From Rostrohypoxylon terebratum (lineage: Eukaryota > Ascomycota > Sordariomycetes > Xylariales > Hypoxylaceae), in the NCBI GenBank assembly GCA_022497145.1, contig MU385903.1, forward strand, positions 62,001-126,000: a stretch of DNA of 64,000 bases. The letters are read 5' to 3'. Both the position numbers and the translations under genes were made by a program. Of this stretch, positions 57,961 to 64,000 are shown one piece after another; positions within the stretch are counted from its first letter, which is position 1; each line of letters begins with the position of its first letter. The notes under the pieces are model-generated. The model saw nothing but the letters and a program-made list of their open reading frames with translations, had not been told where the DNA came from and made no database searches.

Positions 57961-59496
57961 TATTATATGTGTTACCCCGCACTTGGTACGTAACACCCCG
58001 ACATTTGGAGGCCGACCTAGCCAGACCTACGATATCCCCAGATTGACACTGTTATTTGCTGTTTTCGTTGTTCTTGTTCCATACTTCCTTTCTCGTCTTC
58101 GAAACAATCAAGGTGCCAACGATTTACCCGTTGTCAACCGCTTCTTTCGTTTCCAACCCAGATACCTCAGCCAATTACGATGGGCATTCCAATCGGAGGA
58201 GATCATGAAGAAGAGCATCAAGAAGGTGAGTTGATGTTTGTCACTCCTATGCCATGGATTCTCTGACAAGACAAGTTCGAGGGGCGACCCTGGCGGCTTG
58301 CTCGTGGCGATAAGGAGGTTGTCGTCCTCCCAATTAGTTTGATCCCTGAGTTGAACAAACTGCCCTCATCTATCACGAACTCGCGAGGTTACCATTCGGA
58401 CAATGTAATATCTGAGTAAGTCGACATGGATGTTGTCAGAATAACAGATCACCACGTCAAGATTCTACTGAGTCGAGTCAGTCCAGCTATACCTCAGCTA
58501 CTTCAACCCACAGCCCAACGTACCGAAGAGACGATAAAAAGATTGTTTCCCCAGGACTCTGACGAATGGACTGTAACAGAGCCTCTCAAGATTATTGTTG
58601 AATGTGTTTCCGAGGGCATTGCACTTGCTTTGGTCGGCCCAGAGATTTCGAAGCGCCCACACTTCGTTGAAACATTGGCACTACATACCAAGCTTAGTAT
58701 GTAGCCTCTTGCTGTCCATACTCGACGTGAGCCTTTGTCATACTAATAGTAGGCATTAGTTTTCACAACCACATCCAAATCTACTATCATTCATAGTTAA
58801 AGATGAAAGAAATACCGTTGACGGAGATCCTCATTTGTTATCTAAACTCGTGGCGGCGGTAGCTGCTGGCAGTACCTATAGTACGGCCAACCTCGTCACT
58901 GGTGTTATAATCGACTTAACAAGACAACCCGAAATGCTGAAAGAATCCGACAAGAGATCGCAGAACAACACAAGAAATGCAGCGGGAACTGGGACCAAGC
59001 AGCGTTCAACAGTCTAGACAAGCTGGAGTCAGCTATGAAAGAAACAAGCAGGCTGGCTCCTTCATCGCTCATCGTCTGTGGCCGCAATATCCATCAGGAT
59101 CATACGTTGTCTAACGGACTCCTTCTCAAAAAGGGCGACTCTATTGGGGTCGCCTACTTTTCAAAATCTATGGATCCGCGCGTATTCAACAATCCCGAAA
59201 TTTACAACGGTAAACGATTCTACGACAGCGGTATCGAGGAACTTCGTGCCAGGCCTTTCAGGGGCATCAGTGGAGAGATATTGACCTGGGGTGCGGGACG
59301 CTACGCATGCCCAGGGCGGTACATTGCCAACCTTGCTGCTAAAGTTACTCTTGTGAAGGTCATCGATGAGTATGACTTCAAGTTCATCGAAGACAAACTA
59401 CCTAGAAATGTGATCCTGCACGATTTCAAATTCATTCACCCAGAGTCTAAGTTGTTAATGCGGCCTAGGGATAAAACTCTTGGTATCAGATATTAA
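57961..59496 (+). pseudogene. Relict cytochrome P450, copy 1
   Basis: Family: haem monooxygenases anchored in the ER, here of the fungal terpenoid type (ent-kaurene-oxidase-like layout). Visible parts: membrane anchor LTLLFAVFVVLVPYFLS, a spliced join near 58226-58275 giving FEGRPWRLARGDKEVVVLP, helix segments VVRITDHHVKILLSRVSP and EWTVTEPLKIIVECVSEG, I-helix LLSKLVAAVAAGSTYSTANL, ExxR as KETSR (about 59041-59052) and the haem loop TWGAGRYACPGR (about 59281-59316). Faults: no in-frame ATG at the anchor, an in-frame TAA at 58417-58419, roughly 100 residues missing between the F-G region and the I-helix, and a one-base frameshift near 58935. The C-terminal 150 codons remain open with haem Cys, so decay is recent or partial expression is possible. 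Confidence 0.78.
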
Positions 59497-59930
59497 ATTG
59501 GTGGACCAGCGCTTGCTTTGTATTCTGTGTGCTAGATGGAACTTCTTCAGGAGTAGGGTACGAAGTATACGTACATGTGAGCCACGTTATTGGCTCTCGG
59601 TGGATTTTTCATATAGGTTACCTTTTCGTGCCGCAACTGCATGCAGGCAGGAATAACATTAGGTGTGCAATGCGTAGCTGAGAATCCAAGCGGATGGCAG
59701 CTATCTCTATATTCGGAGCTACCACACGCTAATTCAATAGCTATAGGTAGCATTACCTAAAATATAAGCGAATCTTATATTCTGCGCATGTTTGTGCTGT
59801 TGTTTTCTTGCCATGCTTAGCTGTAAGAAAAGTGATATCGCCCTGTTCTAGAGGACCTATAAAAGGTTAATATTACCTCTTATATAGGAGGTATTTATCT
59901 TGAACTGTATACTTGCCTGACTACCTAGTA
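59497..59930. other. Spacer, no gene recognised
   Basis: AT-rich sequence; a TATAGGAGG/CCTATAAAAGG-like element lies near 59855-59895. No coding segment identified. Confidence 0.4.
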
Positions 59931-60225
59931 TTAATGAACGCAAAACATGTAACCCTTCGGCATACCGAAGCGACCGTGCAGTTTTTTGATCCCTGCGTCA
60001 GCCAGTGGAGGAACAGTTACAACAGCCGAGACAATACGAGCCGTGGCGGACGCTTCAGTATAGGTTAGTGACCGGTAAATCAGCTTTCCGGCGATAGTGG
60101 CGTATGGTTAGGTGCCTGTACCCAACCATGTTTATCGTTAGAAATCAACGTTACCTCGAGGTAGTTACGTACCCAAGAAGAGGCTGAAGACCAAGTAAAT
60201 GGCAAATGTGAACACGATTCTCACT
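59931..60225 (-). pseudogene. Unidentified coding relic with an intron-like gap
   Basis: Minus-strand reading gives a hydrophobic span RIVFTFAIYLVFSLFLG (60222-60172), followed by a GTACGT donor and a TACAG acceptor about 58 bases on, and then LTYTEASATARIVSAVVTVP and LADAGIKKLHGRFGMPKGYM, ending in TAA at 59931. The frames around the putative acceptor do not join cleanly. Composition is protein-like, but I do not recognise the family; a membrane protein is likely. It lies between the two P450 relics. Confidence 0.35.
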
Positions 60226-60829
60226 CTATCACGATATTCTTGAGCAATAGGATTACAATAGTAAAGCGGCAAGGGACCTTGAGTATCTTAATGTACCTAG
60301 GTATCAAATCATTGCCTGGGCAAGTCAAATGGATTCGCAACCTACCTTGTCTTATTAAGCTTCTTATTAATTTATATCGTTATGTCTGTAACAGGTTGTC
60401 AATAGGCACATGCAAACCTGGAATAAAAGCATCTATAAAACGCTTACATGGCGTTCCAAACATAATAGTAATGGCCGGTTTATTTGAACTCCGAAGTAGT
60501 GTGATTGAATCTCTCCAAATCGTGCAGATCATGGCGCTCGATGTCTGTAATGGGTATACAGGATCCGACGGTCAATGACACGAGCATGTCCAATAGATTT
60601 ATCAGTTTTTTCATCAACGGGCATATGCACTCACATTAAAACTCAGCGCCAAGAGGAATAACTCTCATCCTATGCAATTTCTAACAGCACACGCATTTCA
60701 TGTATGTATCCTACCTACCTAGGTCCTAGGTTAGGTCCTAGGTACGAGGAAGTGTGGCAAACATAGGTACCTTAGGTGCCTGTTCCATATCGTGGTAATT
60801 ACCTAGGTTAAGTCCAAGAAAATTCCCAT
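60226..60829. other. Spacer, no gene recognised
   Basis: A 112-codon open frame on the plus strand has no family features and no ATG. CCTAGG palindromes cluster at 60293-60302, 60716-60743 and 60798-60806. Confidence 0.4.
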
Positions 60830-61464
60830 TCATTCTACTGTTACCGATATCATCCATGATTCAAGTTTAGGGTGCTCCCCATGGTTCTCCTTGATAAGTA
60901 TTTGTTGCTCGGGATTTGGGAAGAGAAATTCGTGTATCATCATAGTTTCTGATCTCTTTGTATTAAGAAGAAACTTATAGTCGTACTGGGTGAGAAATCC
61001 TGTAGAAAGCATCTTGGTTATCAAGCTGGCAAAGAATCTGCCAGTTTTTCCATATCCGAAATTGAGGATTGTCGGCGTTCGATCTAACCTATGAATCTCA
61101 ATTTCTCCACCGCTTTTCCATCTTGCTTTTCAGACGATATAGATTTGCGGTAACTCCGCAATCCATCGAATAACTCCGGATGTGGCGTACGTTCTAGGTC
61201 GTTCTCGATAGCATACGTCGGCATACAAACGTAAGTGCCTTGAGGAACGTGTAGGTCGTCCTGAAATATATACGATTGTTTGAACAATCGCTCCATTCCT
61301 AATAATGTGGGCGGAGAAATGCGCCGAGACGCGCAAAGAATAATATCCAGCTTGTATAGGTATTCATATAGGCTAGCTTTTTCGATACCTAAAGCTCTGA
61401 TACAAGACCTACAGAAATTGAAGTACTGTTTCGACCAAAAGGCGCGTATCGCAAGCCTCACTAT
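60830..61464 (-). pseudogene. Relict cytochrome P450, copy 2 (C-terminal part only)
   Basis: Minus-strand segments match the C-terminal half of a terpenoid-type fungal P450: LYKLDIILCASRRISPPTLL (K-helix), LFKQSYIFQDDLHVPQGTY, CMPTYAIENDLERTPHPELF and DGLRSYRKSISSEKQDGKAV, then in another frame TILNFGYGKTGRFFASL and MMIHEFLFPNPEQQIL. Faults: the ExxR Glu is Ala (CASRR); the haem loop reads FGYGKT directly followed by GRFF, so the ACP triplet with the haem-ligand Cys is gone (about 61040-61050); a frameshift separates the two blocks near 61085; everything N-terminal to the K-helix region is missing. It differs in sequence from copy 1, so it is a different P450 and not a duplicate. Confidence 0.75.
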
Positions 61465-61998
61465 TGGTTATCCACGTCTTGAGCTTGGCCGCAAATGATC
61501 TTGATCAGGCCTTATCTTACGAGGGTTTTAAAAGATTCTAGCAGTGGCAGACATCTTATGATTACAGCACTTCGGTAAGATAGGCAACTTGCTTGTTTAT
61601 TAGGTATCCAGATTTACATGCATCTTGGTCTTCGACGTTTAGGTATTCTTTTCTTTTATTGTTATGGGGCCCATCCCGCAACAAATGAGCTGTATCGTCC
61701 CTTTACCCCCCCTCTTAATTTGAATTAATATCTCGAGAAAGCTGTTAGGTGCCGATGAAGAATTTCATAGGAGGGTTCGGGCTTAGCTCCACAACTAGGT
61801 ATACAAGGGCATGCTATCATCCCTTGCTGCTCTTTGTTCGGAGCTTCGGGAGGAAGAATCGATGCATACCTAGGTAGGGCGCTTAGGACCCTCAATAGGA
61901 TCTATTTCCTGTCTCAGAGAACATGAGCAAGCTAGTGAATTCAATCAATCAAATTATATGTTCATCTCTACCATCATCCTGAAGAAGTCGCGCTTACA
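61465..61998. promoter_or_regulatory. Upstream region of the glutathione transferase gene
   Basis: 534 bases without coding signature. Contains a CCTAGGTAGG motif at about 61868. No TATA box near the start. Confidence 0.4.
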
Positions 61999-62857
61999 AT
62001 GACACAACCTATCCGCGTATGGGTGACCCGTAAGTCTACCACAAATAGGTAGTCAGTTATGGTCTGTGTCTCACCAATAATTTCTAGCTCCGGGACCTAA
62101 CCCCTGGAAGGTGGTCTTCATCATGGAACAGCTGCAGATTCCATATGAGGTTAAGTCTATCAGATTCGACGATGTGAAAAAGAAACCTTTGATCGACGTC
62201 AACCCAAACGGTCGTGTTCCAGTCATAGAAGACCCCAATACTGGTCTGACGCTCTGGGAGTCGGGTGCTATTATCACATACCTCATCAAGCAATATGATT
62301 CGAACCACACTATATCCTATGACACCTTCCCAGAGGAGCATCTTCTGAACCAATTTCTACACTTCCAAATGAGTGGCCAGGGCCCCTATTATGGCGTAGC
62401 TGGCTGGTAAGCGGCGTGGACCTTCAATGCTAAGGTGACTTTTCTAACCCACCAGCGTAGGTTTATCCACCTGCACCCTGAGAAGGTCCCTTCGGCCATC
62501 GACTGGTACACAAAACAAGTTCGTCGTGTTCTCGGCGTCTTGGAGGGTTTGCTCGAGGGCAAGCAGTGGCTCGTAGGCAACAAGATGACCTACGCCGACA
62601 TGGCTTGGGTCCCCTGGAATGACCGGGTCGACACCTCGCTCGGTGTCCCCGACTCGAACAAGTTCGATGGCTTCCCTAACGTGAAGGCTTGGCACGAACG
62701 CATGACTTCGCTGCCATCTTGGAAGAGGAGCATGGAGCTTCGAGAGAAGCTTATGGATGAACAAGGTCTGATGTGGAACGGCATACCCAAGGGAATCAAA
62801 AACTTCCAAGAGTATGAGGCTAAGATCAAGGCGGAAAGTGATGGAAATCCTCAGTAA
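61999..62857 (+). CDS. Glutathione S-transferase, fungal Ure2-like class
   Basis: Conjugates or reduces substrates with glutathione in the cytosol. Model: join(61999..62029, 62088..62406, 62461..62857), 248 residues; all three joins are in phase. N-terminal thioredoxin-fold part: PPGPNPWKVVFIMEQLQIPY with the Asn-Pro-Trp typical of Ure2-like GSTs, NPNGRVPVIEDP and the glutathione-binding TLWESGAIITYLI. C-terminal helical part: LHFQMSGQGPYYGVAGWF, KQWLVGNKMTYADMAWVPW with the capping Asp, and LPSWKRSMELREKLMDEQGL. No obvious defects. It adjoins the relict terpenoid cluster; genes of this class are sometimes cluster members, but membership is inference. Confidence 0.92.
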
Positions 62858-63420
62858 TCTAGAATATAGAAACTAGGATATATCGTGATGCTCAAGAACA
62901 GGACGGGAGGACACGTTATTGCAGATTAGCTCATATGTTGCTTCACACATTTCTCTTAGGGCACTCTAGTGTAGTCTGTGACATGAGCAACGCCGTCTTG
63001 GCTTTAGGATCGATCTCCAGTACGATGAGAAGCGGTCCTTCGGCGCACTGTTCGTACGACTGCGCCAAAGAAAATAACTACCCCCAAGGCTTTAAGCAAG
63101 AAGATACTTGAAATCACATACGTACCTATGTATTATGTTTAACACTGTAGACATACCATATACATGCAGATGAGATGCATATCAGAAGAGATTCAATGCT
63201 ACGAATGATCAATGATGACCTAGGTAGGAGCAAAGCACATATACCCCTATTCTGCACATTTCTTGGATCAACGATGTTGCTGTCACGGGTGTCATCGATA
63301 GAATTGATCCGTGAGGTCTATTCGAATGCAAATACTGTTCTCAATTCAAAAGTACATGCTCTATCGGGTATCATAGGCGCTCTCGTACAGCCAATCCGCC
63401 CATCTGGATCACTTCATCTA
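62858..63420. other. Convergent spacer, no gene recognised
   Basis: 3' flanks of the transferase gene and the Pxr1 gene. GACCTAGGTAGG occurs at about 63218. No coding signature. Confidence 0.5.
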
Positions 63421-64000
63421 TTAAACTGGCTTCACCATGAAAATCTAGGTAATGATTAGGGTCTGCTAAAATCATATAGCGTAGTGCATGAGCACTTACC
63501 TGGTTCAATGCTGCCATGTCGGACATAGCCATTCGTTTCGATGCGATGTGACGTGATCGAGCATAATGACGTGCGGAAATCCCCTGAGGAGTTGAAGTTC
63601 CAGTGCCAGCTGGTGTTGATGTGCCACTTTCTTGAGGAGTTGCAAGAGTGACGGGTTTTGAGGTCTCTGCTGAGCTAGTGGCTTCTGTTGAGGAATCTGG
63701 CGATTCCAATTGATTCTGTTTCTTTGCCTTCTTCTCCTTCTTTCTCGCTCTCCTCTCTTCTTTTGACAACCTTTCTGTTTGGGTATCTTCTGACGTCGCA
63801 GAGGCACCATTGTTCTCAATCGCATCATCGGAATCCTTCTTCGACTTCTTGCTCTTCTTCTTCCTCTCAGGTTCGGTGGATTTAGTGTCTTCGTCATCTC
63901 TGCGTTTCGACTTCTTAGATTTCTTGGATTTCTTGTCAGGCTCCTCGGCTCCTTGGGGTTCAGCAGAGCCATCTACTGAGCCGTTATCTTTCGATCGCTT
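63421..64000 (-). CDS. PXR1: Pxr1 (PinX1-related) rRNA-processing / telomerase-inhibitor protein, 3' part
   Basis: Nucleolar G-patch protein that activates a DEAH helicase in rRNA and snoRNA maturation and can inhibit telomerase. Only the C-terminal part is in the window; the gene continues past 64000 (minus strand, so the 5' end and G-patch are outside). Model here: complement(63421..63444, 63500..>64000). The penultimate exon is Lys/Ser/Glu-rich (KKSKKSKKSKRRDD, SKEERRARKKEKKAKKQ) and ends ARHYARSRHIASKRMAMSDM with AALNQ. A 55-base intron then joins a last exon of only 24 bases encoding IFMVKPV and stop, which matches the family ending ALNQIFM. Without that mini-exon the protein would run into unrelated sequence. 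Confidence 0.85.

Noticed and set aside
58416..58449. A 34-base intron (GTAAGT to ACAG) that would remove the P450 stop codon
   Set aside because: Too short for a fungal intron, and it would delete residues (VDMDVVRIT) that belong to a conserved P450 segment.
60240..60578. A 112-codon open frame between the P450 relics
   Set aside because: No ATG at the start, no family features, and AT-rich composition like the spacer.

Overview
The window is nuclear DNA of a filamentous ascomycete (Pezizomycotina, most likely a sordariomycete; the genus cannot be read from the sequence). Evidence: protein genes broken by short GT-AG introns (about 50-120 bases, with CTAAC/CTAAT-like branch sites), an intron-containing tRNA, and fungal-type gene families such as an ergosteryl-aspartate synthase, a Hsp30-type small heat-shock protein, an RRM+YTH protein and a Pxr1 homologue. 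Base composition is moderate, with GC-richer exons and AT-richer spacers. I see no CRISPR array, rRNA gene or complete transposon.

Left part (1-42 kb) is a dense housekeeping region. In order: PRPP synthetase of the Prs1/Prs5 type with a long insertion (-), asteroid/XPG-like protein (+), bicupin oxalate decarboxylase (-), the AspRS-DUF2156 fusion ErdS (-), tRNA-Gln(UUG) (+), short-chain dehydrogenase (+), exosome subunit Mtr3 (+), Asi-like membrane RING E3 (+), tRNA-splicing endonuclease subunit Sen34 (-), Elongator Elp4 (-), RNA polymerase subunit Rpb8 (+), Nudix protein (-), Hikeshi/Opi10 (+), Golgi apyrase Ynd1 (-), PI 4-kinase Stt4 (-) and proteasome beta-6 Pre7 (+). Four divergent pairs share short promoters: PRPS/asteroid, ELP4/RPB8, Nudix/Hikeshi and STT4/PRE7. 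The set is rich in RNA-centred functions (tRNA splicing, Elongator, exosome, tRNA-dependent lipid modification, m6A reading), but nothing shows that they are co-regulated.

Middle part (42-54.5 kb) begins with an 8.1-kb stretch without a recognisable gene, full of short tandem repeats and of a dispersed ACCTAGGT palindrome. It precedes an RRM+YTH m6A-reader gene. A small heat-shock gene follows, with heat-shock elements and TATA-like DNA in its promoter and an acid-free N-terminal extension that looks like a mitochondrial presequence.

Right part (55.8-61.5 kb) is a graveyard of a terpenoid gene cluster. It holds a broken class-II diterpene cyclase (copalyl-diphosphate-synthase type) on the minus strand, a cytochrome P450 with an in-frame stop, a frameshift and a missing middle on the plus strand, a second P450 fragment that has lost the haem-ligand cysteine and the ExxR glutamate on the minus strand, and a further unidentified coding relic. 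An intact Ure2-type glutathione transferase stands next to it, and a Pxr1 homologue runs off the right end.

The observations most worth following are the relict diterpene cluster, the ErdS fusion, the possible dual-start (organelle/cytosol) genes, the splice acceptor of STT4 embedded in an AT microsatellite, and the long repeat-rich desert upstream of the YTH gene. All exon limits were set by reading splice signals and phase by eye; each multi-exon model given sums to a multiple of three.
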